A DNA stretch of 64,000 nt from Erodium maritimum (GCA_963921825.1 OY997593.1:48158039-48222038), one strand, 5' to 3'; shown: positions 1 to 12,651, numbered from the stretch's first letter. A program made the numbers and translations. Notes: generated by a model from the sequence alone, not told the origin.

Positions 1-640
1 GTCAAAATTTTAAAATATGTCATTGGTTTCAAATTTTCTTTTTATTTATTTCATAAAAAACATTTATTATTTTATAAAAATACGAATTTCTTTAAAAATA
101 TTAATTTTTTATTTTACAAAATCAGTTTATATTTCAAAAAATATATTTTTTATTTCAAAAAAACATATTTTATTTCAAAAAATCATATATTATATAAAAA
201 ATCATATTTTATTTTTAAAAATCATATTTTATTTTAAAAAATCATATTTTATTTAAAAAATCATATTTTATTTTAAAAAATCTGTTTTTATTTATAAAAA
301 TCATATTTCATTTTCAAAAATCAGTTTTTATTTTTAAAAAATTAGTTTTTATTTTTATAAATCAGTATTTAGTTTTTAAAAATATGTTTTTATTTAAAAA
401 TAAATAAATTTTTACTACAAAAATTATTTTTATTTTAAAATAAATCAGTTTTCATTAAAAATATATATATATTTTTTAAATTTTCATATATATTTAATCA
501 TTTTCTATTTTTCAAAATCAGTTTTATTTATTTAAAAATTAGTTTATATTTAATAAAAATCAATTTTATTTATTTAAAAATTACTTTATTTTTTATAAAA
601 TCAGTTTTATTTATTTAAAAATCAGTTTATTTTCTTTATT
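1..640. repeat. left AT-rich inverted arm
   Basis: Almost pure A/T made of imperfect short units such as AAATCATATTTTATTTT and AAAATCAGTTTT. It pairs in inverted orientation with 4380-4873. Open reading frames here are only a by-product of the composition. Confidence 0.75.
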
Positions 641-769
641 TTGCAATTTTTATCAAAAACAATTGCATCTCTCTAATTTATTTTTTTATTTTTCCATTAA
701 TTTCTCAATTCCTCTCTTCATATTCAGACTTGCAATTTTTAAATCAATTTATTCATGAATTGAATAAAT

Positions 770-1273
770 TTTCAGACTTGCAAACTTAACATTCAACTCG
801 AGGCGAAGCCATTTTGGAAACCAAGAGTCAGCGAAAAAATGAAGAACTGGAGGTGTATTGGAGAATTTGGGGAAACACATATCCCCTTCCCAAATCGACA
901 GATCTGAAGAACTAAAGATGAATCGAAACCCTTTTCCCAAATCGAACGATCTGGGAAGAAACTTTGGGGAAACACATATCCCCTCCCAACTTAATCTCGC
1001 TGTGTGTAATGGAAACCGAGAACCCAGCGGTGGTGTCTCTGGCCGACGACCAAACCGAGGCGAGTTCCTCAACTCGCACACCTCCCTCGCCTCGCTCGAT
1101 CTCGAGATATAGAGATGTATACGAGGGAACGAGCTCGCCGCCGCCATCCCGCCACGACCGTGGTCTCCTCATTGTCCCGCCACCGTGGTCTCATCGTTGC
1201 ACCGCTGCCACAATTTGGGTTGAGAAGATTCATGAACTGAGATGAATGGATAATACTTGAAAAAGATGAAACC
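770..1273. other. GC-richer core between the AT-rich arms
   Basis: This stretch changes abruptly from A/T-rich to mixed composition and contains a short direct repeat: GGGGAAACACATATCCCC at about 870 and again at about 967, with related flanks. The second half is CG-rich, and several short frames run through it, but I recognise no protein. It could be a captured host fragment, as Pack-type elements carry, or simply the element's own core. It is interrupted at 1274 by the solo LTR and resumes at 4284. Confidence 0.3.
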
Positions 1274-4200
1274 TGTCACGCCCCAAATCCGGTTTTGACC
1301 GGACTCGAGACGTGAACTTGAAAGAAAGATAAATAAAAATAATTAAATTAAACTTAAATAAAGAAATTCCGAAGAGGGTGTAATCCAAATCCAACCAACG
1401 AGTCGAAAATTCAAAATGTAATAAAGACAACAAGTTTAATACAAGAATGAGATGGTACGTCTCTAATAGCAACACCCGAACCCTCAGTGAGCTCCCGAGC
1501 CCTGAGACCTCCTACAACCTACTTAGCAAGGAAACCTGTAAAACAACAGTCAACACGAAGGGGGTGAGCTTACGCTCAGTAGGAAAAATCAATAAAGTAA
1601 AAGAATACCCGTTATAACGAATAAACTGATTAGTACAAGTAATCATAGCTTAAATTTGAACGATTAGTCGAGAGATGCTGCAAGTATATATCAATAAAAG
1701 TTCCAATGCCTTTAAGAAGGTAACACTCAAGGAAATCAACGGAAAATAACGAATGTAATACTTTAGTGAAGATAATACTCAAGGATAACAAAGGAAAGAG
1801 AACGAATTTATTAAAGGACTTAATTAAAGAGTACGCAATACTGAAATGTTTAATATCGAATTCCAAGACTCTGATCCGTACACTGACTAGTACATCATAT
1901 CAGAATGCCCTCGATCCGGAGGGAAACACTTTCATCGGAATTTTCGGAAAAGTTCCCTAGGAACGCACGTTCTCGGAAGTCCCTGAAAATGTCCCCAAAG
2001 GACCATAGATCATCGGGATAAAGTGAGTCTCTCTGGAACACATAGCATTGGAATAAGACAACAAAGTACCGTGCCGGAACATCCCTCGGCCTCGGTCTTC
2101 CCGGAACACATAGCATCAGGGTGGAACCAGTCTTTCCGGGACACGTAGCATCTGATAAGACAATAATATACCATACCGGAATGTCCCTCGGTCTAGGTCT
2201 TCCCGGAACACGTAGCATCGGGGTGGAACCTGTCTTTCCGGAACACGTAGCATCGGATAAGACAATAATATACCATACTAGAATGTCCCTCGGTCTATGT
2301 TTTCCCGGAACACGTAGCATCGGGGTGAAACAACAATGTAAACGTATTGGACCGGCTTACCCCCTCGGTCGGATATCAGCTCGGAAACACCCTCGGCAAG
2401 TCAACAACAAAGGCACGCAAATCCCGACAAGGCACGACACAACAAACTCATACTATCAACCAAACTTACCGGCATAACTTACCAATCACGTATCATCGGT
2501 CTATCACTCACCCGATCATATCCTTAGGCACAACCAATTCACATTCAAACAACCATTCAACCAATCACATCGCATTCATTTCATTCATTCAACCAATCAC
2601 ATCGCATTCATTTCATTCATTCAACCAGTCACATAACACGGACCAACCATTCATATTATAATCAACTTAATTCATCTAGTTTAGTATGACTCTTAAATTA
2701 ACCTAAAGACGGAGCATGCATCGACCTTAAAACGAACAAACATCGGTAAATACGATCAACAATCAATCCTAAGGCTCGACATGACCATTCTACCAGCACG
2801 ACAATTTCCCAAAATATTGAAAGCGGTTAACTAGTGAATCACATCCTATATGCATGCTAAGACTCGTCCGGTTATTATTACAATTGAAAAGCGAGTAATC
2901 TAAAGAATCACATCCTATATGCAAACTAGGACCTTTCGGGTTATTATTATCATATAGGCATACTATTAGCATTCTTAGATTAGGAGTGGAGTTTACGACT
3001 TTTCCCTACCTCAAGATGAACACAACAGGTACGTCTCCTATCTGCTGACATCCGGGCCTAACTCCGGTCTTCTCGGGCGAAGTCCAAGTCTGGGTTTAAC
3101 AGGTAAAATGTACAATTAGTCTCAGTGGTCCAAAAGTCCTCTGATTTGTCCATTAAGTCCTTTAATTAACAAACTTTAAGTCATTTAAATTAAATTAATT
3201 TATTTATTAAAAGGCCCGACCCGGATCCGAGACCCATACCCGAATCTGACCCGGTCCAGAACCCAGACCCGGCCGGACCCAGGACCGACCCGAACCCAGC
3301 TCCAGACCCGAATCAGATCCGGCCCAGAACCCAGTCCAGACCTGGGCCTGGCCCAAGGCCTAGCCTAGATCTGGCCCGAGGCTCTAGTCGGGGCCCAAGG
3401 CCATCCGGCCCAGAGCTTGTCATGGTGCAAGGCTCGATTCAGGCGAGCTCGAGCTCCAGCCTGACTCGCGATGACTCTGACGATGGTTCCGGCGAGTCGT
3501 GGCGGCGGGCGGTGTCAGGAGAGCTCGAAGAAGGGAAAACGAAGGCTGCGACAACGTCAAGGAGCTCGGAACGACGATGGGAGGTCGTCCGAGCGAGTCC
3601 CAAGCCTCTTTGCTCTAGATCTGGACCGTGAGAAGCTCGCCGGCGTTGGAGCCCAGATCTGGACTCGTGAGCTCCGGTCGTGATGCTTTAGACGAGCTCG
3701 ATCCAAATCGAGCTTGTACCCGCTCGATTCTCAGGCAAAGACCTACAGGGACGATGAATCAGGCCGGGTGAAGTCTCACCGTCGCTGATTTCACTCGTTG
3801 GAGGTGCGACGAGGGTTCCGATTCGACGAGGAAGAAGAAGGGACAGAGGGTTTCTGGTGGTGGGGTTTTGTCACGGGTGGAAGCAGAAGAAGGAGAAGAA
3901 GGAGAAGAAGGAGAAGAAGGTGAAGAAGGTGGAGGAGGTCAAAGAAGGAAGGATGACGGCGAGGAGTGGCTCTTGTTCGCGAGAGGGATAAGAGGCGCAA
4001 GGAAGGAGAAGCTTCTCGGGGCGCGTGCGAGGAATGAGGATCAGAAGAGACGAGGGTTAGGGTTTTTTCGTGAGGGTTTGGGCCTGGTCCACGCGAGTTG
4101 GGCCTGGCTTGCCTCAGCGAGCTGGGCCCGGTCCTCTGAACGGCTCAGTCCGGCCCAACTCCCTTTTTTTTCTTTTCTCTTTTTTTTGCCATCGCTCCAA

Positions 4201-4283
4201 TTTTCGACCCGATTTTCAACCACGACGTTTCAAGTCGATAGAAAAATAATATCTTACTTCTTTTAGTTGAGACGGTCTTTACA
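1274..4283 (-). mobile_element. solo LTR1 (long Ty3/gypsy-like LTR)
   Basis: In the plus strand it begins TGTCACGCCCCAAATCC and ends GACGGTCTTTACA, so read on the minus strand it is a TG...CA LTR of 3,010 bp. It is flanked by perfect 5-bp target duplications AAACC at 1269-1273 and 4284-4288, which proves an integration event. No primer site, gag or pol lies beside it, so it is a solo LTR left by LTR-LTR recombination. Inside are a 103-bp tandem repeat (2035-2335), a (GAAGAAGGA)n tract near 3885-3940 and a GACCCGG-rich low-complexity block (3210-3420). The GGGGCGTGACA end is shared with the LTR at 43133 that is followed by an initiator-Met primer site. Assignment to Ty3/gypsy (perhaps the Tekay/Del group) is inferred from that and from LTR length. 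Confidence 0.88.
2035..2335. repeat. about 103-bp tandem repeat inside LTR1
   Basis: The phrase CCCGGAACAC(A/G)TAGCATC recurs at about 2100, 2203 and 2306, giving a period close to 103 bp, with well conserved intervening sequence (GACAATAATATACCATAC and GAATGTCCCTCGGTCTA). Confidence 0.75.
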
Positions 4284-4379
4284 AAACCGAGTATATGATT
4301 TGTAGACTTTAGTTGATGAATGTGTATAGGGTTGAGATGAAACTGTGTATAGGTTTTATTTGGTTTTATTAATACTTGA

Positions 4380-4873
4380 TTTGGTTTAAAATTTTATTTT
4401 TTTAAAACTAAATAAAACTGATTTTTAAAAGATAAAACTGATTTTTTATTTAAAATAAACTGATTTTTATAAATAAAAACAGATTTTTAAAGTAAAACTG
4501 ATTTTTTTTAAATGAAAACTGATTTTTTTAAAATAAAAACTGATTTTTTGAAAATGAAATATGATTTTTATAAATAAAAAACATATTTTTAAAAATATAA
4601 TATGATTTTTTAAAATAAAATATGATTTTTTTATAATAAAATATGATTTTAAAAATAAAATATGATTTTTTATATAATATATAATTTTTTGAAATAAAAT
4701 ATGTTTTTATGAAATAAAAAATATATTTTTTTGAAATATAAACTGATTTTATAAAATAAAAAATTAATATTTTTAAAGAAATTTGTATTTTTATAAAATA
4801 ATAAATGTTTTTTATAAAATAAATAAATAAATAAAAAGAAAATTTGAAACCAATGGCATATTTTGAAAATTTG
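4380..4873. repeat. right AT-rich inverted arm
   Basis: Reverse-complement partner of the first ~640 bases, ending in a sequence that mirrors the window start. The A-rich strand is the plus strand here and the T-rich strand is plus in the left arm, as expected for inverted arms. Confidence 0.75.
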
Positions 4874-5050
4874 ACTGTTTGTGAGGGGTATTTTAGACTT
4901 TTCATGCATTTTCCATCCAAAATAGATGGAAAGTTGACGGCGGGTACTAAAGTGACGGAAAATACCATTCTAGGGTATTGAGGTGCCACTAAAAATAGTT
5001 ATGGTATTGTGGTGACGAAAACCCAATAGTTAGCGTATCGAGGTGAAAAT

Positions 5051-6038
5051 TGCACTAGAAAGTAAAAGCAATCAGCAGTTATCGAATAAGTGCAACTCTG
5101 ACCACTGAAGAACATGCAAAAAACGAGCTTTCATGTCTAATCATTGAGATGTTATGTTCGCCGTTTTTTTTAAGAAATTCGAGTTTAACATCCTCGATTT
5201 GAGATAACATAGTACGAAAAATAAAAGACTATAAAGACATAACCAACTAAGGAAATATACCTAGGATGGTACATAAGCGCTGCTTAATCCCATGGTGGGG
5301 ACTCGTTTCTTGTGAAGTGTGCGATCGAACAGAATTCTCTGGAAACGGTAACATTATCAAATGAAGTAACCTCTGTCTAGTATAGTGACGCTGCTTGATC
5401 CCATGGTGATGACTCGTTTCTCATGAGGAGTGTGATCGAACATAAGTATGTATTCAGAAGAAGGAGGGGTGGAATTAGGGAGCATGACGTTCCTCATCAA
5501 TTACGTCCCGCGAACTTCCGTATGATTAGACCTTACAAAAACGAAAAAACAGACAAAGTAAAAAAGAACCAACCAATCATCATGACCCAAAATCGGGAGA
5601 AAAATCGAGGAGGAGGCATCGGTGGAGGCGCGGAGGTAGATACAGTAATGACGGAGTCAAAATCGGTGAGATCGACGAAAAGAAAGAGCTCGTCCGTTAT
5701 TCTGCCACCAAAGCAACAAAATAGTGGGATTACATATTAGACTTGGTACTTGACCAGGAGAATCATCGTTGGGTGGGGAGGGGTGTGGATCCAATGACAA
5801 AGTGGCTAGCGACCCTAACAAGCCATAACAACTTAAGAACCCTAATATACATCTTTTCGTCTCTGGTAGGACCCTCCATCCAGTTCTACGAGTTGAAATT
5901 TAATTATAATATAAATTAATATGTAAATAAAATAACGTATATTGAAATTGTATTATTTTTATTCTTATAAGTTATATTACCAATGTTATTATAAGTTAAT
6001 TATTAAAAAATAATCACACAACCCATACCCCGACAATC
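5051..6038. other. unresolved retroposon-like stretch with a short duplication
   Basis: A run of eight T followed by AAGAAATTCGAG at about 5165 looks like the 3' A-tail of a minus-strand retroposon, but I could not find a matching target duplication. At 5278-5345 and 5390-5450 a sequence built on GATCCCATGGTGATGACTCG is repeated about 112 bp apart with several changes. The last 150 bases are AT-rich and end in the target site used by retroposon A. No gene is supported. Confidence 0.25.
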
Positions 6039-6056
6039 AAATAATTACATAATTTT

Positions 6057-7725
6057 TTCTCTCTCGAATTGAGAGCCTACCCTAACCCTAGCCCTGGTCT
6101 GCACCACCACTATGGAGCTCTCGTATGCCGTTGTTGTTGTTGCGTCGCCTGGACCTGTCGGCTTCGTTGTCCCGGTGTTTGCCTTTCCCATCCCGTTGAC
6201 CTCGCAGACCACACTTGGTGTTGGGTTTAAATACGGGTGGGAGTGGCTGGTTTTTCCACAGCCCTCGCCGCTTCACCCTCCTTCCGTCTCTCTTGTGCCA
6301 CCCGTGACCTCTACACCGGTTGTCATGGCTCCTCTGCCGGATTTGTCTGGAATTCCCCCTCTGCCCATTTTGCAATCCCTACCCACCCACCTTCTTCTCT
6401 CCCACGTACCTCGCCCCGGCCCCCTCTGCCAGCGACATCCATGACCTGGGTTTCGGCCCCGTTGGGAGCGTCGGGGTTCTCCGATCCGCGAGAATTTCCC
6501 ACCAACCCGGGTGCTTTCTCGAGTACTTCTCCTCCAAGTTACAGGTCCTCTGCTAGGGGGTGACCCCTAGCATGCCTCTTAAGGCCCACAGTCACCAAGA
6601 CCTTGCTCTGGTGTCTAGGGCGCCTACCACCTGTGCTAGGGCTCCTCCGCTGCCAATGTCGCTGCGCCATTCAACTCCACGTCAGCTGCTTGGGATGGGT
6701 GCTGCAAGGGCTAGGGATTGGTTCCCGCCAGGAACCTGGGGAGGGGGTACAACGATGGAAGTGACGGAGTGCACGACATCCAATAGGGTCACAAGGATCA
6801 AAACTCATCGTCGATATTTGATTCGTGACCGGTATAGAGAACGGAAGATCACGGTTGACACCGCTTCCATGGTTGTTCGTCGACGTTGGACTTGACAGCG
6901 GACAAGGGTGTGGGTTCCCCCAGATGGGGTTAATCCCGTCCCTACTCATAGAAGAGATGGCTCTCGGGTCTCGGGGATGCGGCCGCGACCCCAATGGGCA
7001 TATGGTGGCGAGAGGAATGCCCTAGATGGAGAACAGGAGGATCCGTACCCAGCCCTGCTGACAATGGACCCGTTACCTATTGTTGGATTACTACGGGGGA
7101 TGGGATCTGGCATAACAATGGACGCGGTACCTAACTAGGGTCCCCGTGTTCCGCTGGAGAAGCCAGGCATCTGTGGGTGGTCCAGCCCCATACTCCGGCT
7201 TTTGTACACACGAAGATCCTATGGTCGGCTGGCGGGAACAAGCTCATTGTTGAGTCCACCACTGATCCCTCACCCCTGGGAAGCGATGGGATGGGCGGCG
7301 GAGGAGCTCTAGAAGTACAAGCAGCCCAGGCTGGGGGAAGAGCAGTTGTAAGAGGCCGGAGGAAGGAGCCGCTTGTATCCGGATGGGGAGCTCAGTCACA
7401 CGCGGGGAAGAAGCCCCGCCGGGAGGGATGAGACCATGCCTAGGCGTCGGGGACTGGCCCTAGGAGGGGTCCCTAGTCGATGCTTTACCTCCCACCATCA
7501 CTATTACCGTCGAGGTCTCTGATCTTCGGTACCCCGTTCCCCCAACCGTATTCTATCCTTGCCCATAAGGCGCCAATTCAAAATAGTCTTGAACGGTTCT
7601 AATGTGAATAGAATAGCGAACACTCTTAAATGTTCTTGTTTTGTTCTTCGTGGTCAGAGAGTCTCTGATGCACCTTATTGTTATTACATATTTTAATTAA
7701 TGAAATCTACACATTTCGCTCAAAA
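6057..7725 (+). mobile_element. retroposon A, non-autonomous, with 18-bp TSD
   Basis: The element is bounded by perfect 18-bp direct repeats, AAATAATTACATAATTTT at 6039-6056 and 7726-7743, and ends in CGCTCAAAAAAA, the 3' end style of plant LINE-type retroposons. It is 1.67 kb and contains no reverse transcriptase. A second copy lies on the minus strand at 47821-55572 (retroposon B, split by LTRs), with its own, different 18-bp TSD, so the ends of the family are well defined by two independent insertions. Both copies start with a short leader and then an ATG reading frame with a conserved N-terminus. Both also carry a GC-rich middle with the phrase CAATGGACCCGTTACCTA. The family is probably moved in trans by a LINE; that is inference. 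Confidence 0.85.
6112..6444 (+). CDS. conserved short reading frame of retroposon A (110 codons), unknown function
   Basis: The predicted 110-residue protein is rich in Pro, Val and Leu. Its first ~50 residues match the corresponding frame of retroposon B on the other strand (55491 down to 55093): shared blocks include MEL at the start, PGPV, FVVPVFAFP, LTSQTT, GF and YGWEW, then PQPS. After about residue 52 the two frames diverge, and the B frame is longer (132 residues). I recognise no domain and no catalytic motif. The position just downstream of a leader in a LINE-like element would suit an ORF1 N-terminus, but there is no CCHC knuckle. It could be the relic of a longer protein broken by frameshifts. 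Whether it is translated is unknown. Confidence 0.4.
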   Translation: MELSYAVVVVASPGPVGFVVPVFAFPIPLTSQTTLGVGFKYGWEWLVFPQPSPLHPPSVSLVPPVTSTPVVMAPLPDLSGIPPLPILQSLPTHLLLSHVPRPGPLCQRHP

Positions 7726-7743
7726 AAATAATTACATAATTTT

Positions 7744-7983
7744 ACAAAATAATTCATTTAGATAGTATGTTACAAGATAATGAATAAAGTGTTTCTCACT
7801 GTTTGAAATGAAAATCGTTTACTATAAACACCCATGTACTAATCAAATCCTAGAAATCACAATATCAAAAGTAGAAGATTGATTAGTGCCCATCTTTTTT
7901 TGGTTCCTCAAAGCCACCGTATAATGAAGAGGATCTCTACAGCTAATGACTAATTCCTATCTATGGGTCCAATATGTCCTGGT
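7744..7983. other. AT-rich spacer, nothing recognised
   Basis: Short AT-rich stretch between retroposon A and the Mutator-like element, with no supported gene or repeat. It ends in the 9-bp target site TTATTGTTG. Confidence 0.4.
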
Positions 7984-8329
7984 TTATTGTTGGAGGAGAA
8001 ATCTGGTGAGAACTATGTTTTAACGTAGGAACCGCGAGAACCAATCTAAGTCATCCATTTTAATAATGGATGGATGAGATGCAATTGAGTAGTTGACTTG
8101 TTGACTGCAAAAAAAACAGCACTTTTTAGTAAGTGGTAAGGGCTTTTTAGTAAAACTATCATATTACTTTTTTTAACCAATTCACTAATTTAATTTTTCT
8201 CGCTTCGTTTGAACTCCGATTGGCTTCAAACTTGCGCTATTAGTTTTTTTTAAGGGCTTTCAATCAAGATCAGCCATGAATATATTTTGAAGCACGAAAA
8301 AAAAATTATTTCGGGGTTGATTTTTTTTT

Positions 8330-9010
8330 TATAAAAAAATCTGGGTAATTTTTATCAACACTTTGCTCTGGATTTATCAACACTTTTACACTGATGTTAT
8401 CAACACTTTACACTGGTTTTATCACCTCATTTTCCAAAACCGATCATGATTTTATCACCTCATCGCGTGCTTTTTATGAACACTAGTTTTAACAACACTA
8501 AACACTAGGTTTATCATTCAAATTACGTGTGTTTTATCATCCCGATCACATGTTTTTTTGAAGCACGAAAAAAAAAATTATTTCAGGGCTGGTTTTTAAA
8601 GAAATTATATATGGGTAATTTTTATCAACACTTTGCTCTGGGTTTATCAACACTTTACCCTAGTTTTATCAACACTTTACACTGGTTTTATCACACCATT
8701 CTCCAAAACTAATCATCTTATCACATGTTTTTTATGAATACCAGTTTTATCAACACTAAACACTAGATTTATCATTGAATTACGTGTTTTTTATCACCCC
8801 ATCACAAGTTTTTTTTATCAACGTTAAACTCTAGTGTATCACACTTCTTATCAAAATTGAAAATGATTTTTATCACCTTATTATTTGTTTCTTATCACCT
8901 CATTACATGTTTTTTTATCAACATTTAGCACTAGTTTGGTTTGGTACTCCGATATAAAACATTTATTAGTGAAGATTTATCAACGCTCAACATTATTTTT
9001 ATCACCTTGA
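8330..9010. repeat. TTTATCAACACT tandem repeats in MULE-1 core
   Basis: Units such as TTTATCAACACTTTACACTG and TTTTATCACCTCATTTTCC recur many times. A higher-order block of about 265 bp begins with TTATTTC(A/G)GGG at about 8309 and again at about 8579. The same motif set is expanded in MULE-2. Confidence 0.7.
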
Positions 9011-9725
9011 TACAAATTTTTTATTTTCGTGCTTCAAAATATATTCATGACTGATCTTGATTTAAAGCACTTGAAAAAATAAAAATATTGGCGCAAGTTT
9101 GAAGTTAGTTGGAGTTCAAACGAATCGGGAAATATTAAATTAGTGAATTGGTGAAGAAAAAAATTGACACTTGTCCACATGGCACCATGCTGTTACAATT
9201 TTGCCCTTGCTTGTGTGAGAATGGATGAAAGTAGCGTGTATGTGGGTTGAGTTGGGGTGATGATGTGGCATTTTGATGAGTGTTGGATCATAGGTGAGAG
9301 TGACTAGGATTGGTTCTCACAGTTCCTTTTTTTTTTAAACAAGATACGAATTTTATTAATTGAACTGTTGTAAGATAAACATAAACGCATCCGGGATGGT
9401 GAATTCGGACCACGAAAGGACAGGCAAAGAACGGGCTTCCCGGGCTAGCTAGTGGGCTGCGCCGTTCGCTGACTAGATATATACTCGAGTTTGACATCCT
9501 CGAGAATAGCTAACAGGGAGCTGCAGTCGTCTACCAACCGGCCCAAAGGGGAGAAGACCTGGTGTGTGCCTTGAATCAGGTGTACCAGGTACTGGGCGTC
9601 GCTTTGTATGATGACCCTGGAAGATTGCGATGCTTGTATCCATTCCAGGGCCTGCCAGATCGCCACTGCCTCTGAATATTCGGGATTGAGGGCCCCACTT
9701 CCACAGCCATTCCGTGCTTCCCGAA

Positions 9726-9751
9726 CCCCCCCCCCCCCCCCCCCCCCCCCC
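9726..9751. repeat. 26-base poly-C run
   Basis: Uninterrupted run of C (G on the coding strand) inside the RNase H part of LINE ORF2, which breaks the frame. Confidence 0.9.
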
Positions 9752-12651
9752 GTGTCCGTGCGACATATCCAGCCTCATCCAAACTGTCCTGAGTCCGCAA
9801 AAGTTGCTTCATCAACGTTGATCAAGGACCAAGTAGGGGGAGGGGGTTTCCATTTAGTCTGCTTGTGTTGGGGAGTAGTAATGGGCTTCGGACGACCAGA
9901 CTGTGCTTCTGACCAGCTATGCTGGTTACTGAGGACCGTGGAAACCAGTTCCTGTGCGGTGGAGGTAGCCTGGTCCCATACCATAGCGTTTCTCGCTTTC
10001 CATATCTCTCATAAGACGAGACAAGCTTTGCTCCGGGTCAGAGGATCCGGCATCAGGAAGAGGGCCGAAAGCTAATCAGGTAGAGAAGACGTTAAAGGAA
10101 CGGGGATTGGTAACCCTGCTTTATCCCAGACCGACCTTGCGAACGGGCAGGAAAGCAGAAGGTGATCCGTGGATTCCGGGGTGGATTGACACATTGGGCA
10201 AGTGTTCGGAATCGAGATGAACTTAGTGCGGAGATTCAGTGCGACCTGTAACGTACCAGAGATAGCTCGCCAGAGGAATACCTTGATGCCTGGCTGAATG
10301 TCCTGGTCCCAGATACATGTCCATACCGTTGTCCTAGTGGAAACATGCCAGCGACCGTTCTCTTTGGATAGCGCCCTGTAGCCCTCTTTGACCGAATACT
10401 CCCCTCGGATATTGAACTTCCAAGACCATTTATCTGTATGTCGGGGAAGAGGCGAGGGCACCTGAAGGACATCCTCAACAAAGGACGGAGGAAGGTTTAA
10501 CTGCAGCTTCTGTACATCCCATTCATGATCGGCCGTGGCTAGATCCGACACCATAAGAGTCGGGGTGATACAGGTGTGCAGTGGAATGACCGGGTTATTA
10601 CCCAGAAGCCATGGGGATCGCTCAACCATAGTAGAACGGTTGTCCCCAATAGTTCGGATCAAACCCCCTCGGAGCAGTCCCTGGGTTCCACGAAGGCCCG
10701 ACCAGATTTGACTGGGTCCATTCCCTCCTCCCGCCGACAGGAAGTCACCCTGTGGGTAGTAACGTGCCTTTAGAATACGAGCCACCAAACAAGCGGGTTG
10801 ATTAACCAGTTTCCATCCCATTTTGGCCAGCATTGCAACATTCATGTCCCTTATGTCTTTGAAACCCATCCCTCCATCCTCCTTCGGCATACACAGTTTC
10901 GCCCAGTCCTGCCAAATAATCGGTCTCGTGCCTCTGGGAGTACCCGTCCACCAATATCGAGCTAGTGCGACATGGATCTTATTGATGGATTCCCTTGGAA
11001 ACAGAAATAAACTCATCGCATAGATGGGCATGGTCTGGAGAACTGATTTGATCATCACCTCCTTCCCCCCTGCCGACAACATCTGACCATCCCATGTCCC
11101 AATTTTGGTCACAATCCGGTCGCATAGAAATTGAAGGCTCTGGCCTTTTTTACGGCCCAGCATGTTGGGAACTCCCAGGTACTTAGTCGGACCCGAGATT
11201 TCCTGAATCCCTGGTATGTCACAGCATGCCGATCTGTTGGCCGGTGTTGTGTTAGTGCTGAAAAAGATGGACGATTTACCTTTATTGATGACCTGACCCG
11301 AAAGCTGGCCAAAAGTTTGGAGGATATTGCTCAACTGGGTCGCCTCTTCTTGATCTGCCCTGCAGAAAATATAGCAATCGTCCGCAAAGAAAATATGGGA
11401 GACCAGCGGAGCCCCTCTAGCTACTGATACTCCATGAATTTGTCCAGCCCTCTCTGCTTGATTGAGCATCCGAGACAAGCCCTCCATATAGAAGAGAAAC
11501 AGATACGGCGATAGAGGGTCGCCTTGCCTGATACCCCGTCCTACTGTAAAAGGGGCCGTATGCTTCCGTCAGAACTCACCGTATATTCAATTGATCGCAT
11601 ACAAGCGAGCACCATAGCCCTCCACCCCATATCGAACCCAAATGCTCCCATCATGGATAGCAAGAAGGAACACTCCACTCTGTCGTAGGCCTTACTCATA
11701 TCTAGCTTCAACGCCACAAAGCCACGTTGCCCTTGTGTTTTGCGCCTGAGAGTATGAATAATCTCATAAGAGATAATGACATCATCCTGGATATGTCTGC
11801 CCGGAACAAAAGCCCCATGGTTCGTGGATATTATCGGATCCAGGAGGGGTTTGATCTGATTTGCCAGAACTTTAGAGAGGATTCTAAAGATCACGTTACA
11901 CAGGGCGATAGGCCTCAGTTCTGCAATCTTCTTCGCCCCCGGGATCTTCGGGATCATAATCAGGGTTGTCTTGTTAATATCTTGATCAATGGTGCATGTC
12001 GACACTACAGTACGGACAAACTCTATTACCTCCGGGGACAGGGTGTCCCAGAAGTGTTGTAAGAATTTTGGATTGAGTCCGTCAGGGCCTGGAGATTTCG
12101 ACGGTCCCATTTGGAAAACTGCGTGACGCACTTCCTGGTCCATTACCCTCAAGGTTAATTGCATGTTTTGTGCCGAAGTGATCATACTCGGGACAGACAT
12201 GGGGAGGTCATAGTCTTCAATATCGCCCGCTGTAAAGATATTTGCAAAATACGAGTGGAGTAAATCACTCATTCTCGTATTCCATTGCACTTCCACTCCT
12301 GCATCATTGAGTAGGGACTTCAGCTTGTTTTTAGCCTGACGCTTCGTAGACGATCTATGGAAAAACTTTGTGTTCCAGTCTCCTTCCCCGAGCCAGTGTT
12401 GTTTCGCTCTCTGGCACCAAAACTGTTCCTGTGTTGCCAAGGCCCTGTTATACTGTTTCTGGATTGCCCGTCTCCGCTTGATACCCTGTCTATCAGTACG
12501 GCCGTTTAGCTCAGCAAGTATCCGTTGCAGACGTCTGATCTGATTAATATTATCCCGAAATATTGTCTGGCCCCAGTCATCCAGCGAAACCCCGATGTCC
12601 TTGATGTGATGCTTAATGTGACGATCCCCAGGCTGACCCCACTCTGACGAT

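Larger units (their letters stand above)
1..5050. mobile_element. DNA element with long AT-rich inverted arms (left end outside window)
   Basis: The first ~640 bases and 4380-4873 are near-perfect inverted copies of each other: both carry the same AT-rich series of short ATCATATTTTATTT-like units, and the outer part of the left arm at 1-60 matches the reverse complement of about 4800-4873. The right arm continues into a less AT-rich terminal stretch (4874-5050), while the left one is cut by the window edge. Between the arms lies a short GC-richer core (770-1273) and a later solo LTR. The outer right sequence (GTGAGGGGTATTTTAG and what follows) recurs at 60100-60240, so it belongs to a dispersed family. 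Long inverted arms around a small GC-rich core resemble a Pack-type or fold-back DNA transposon. No transposase is visible, so the superfamily is not settled, and the exact right boundary and TSD are not resolved. Confidence 0.6.

Noticed and set aside
17..256. 79-codon frame in the AT-rich left arm
   Set aside because: Only Ile/Phe/Lys/Tyr codons arising from A/T repeats; the mirror arm gives similar frames on the other strand.
3868..4266. 132-codon Glu/Gly-rich frame in LTR1
   Set aside because: Its Glu/Gly stretch is a (GAAGAAGGA)n microsatellite inside the LTR.
6076..6092. Telomere-like CCCTAACCCTAGCCCT
   Set aside because: Only about two units, located in the leader of retroposon A, with a diverged equivalent in retroposon B; not an interstitial telomere array.
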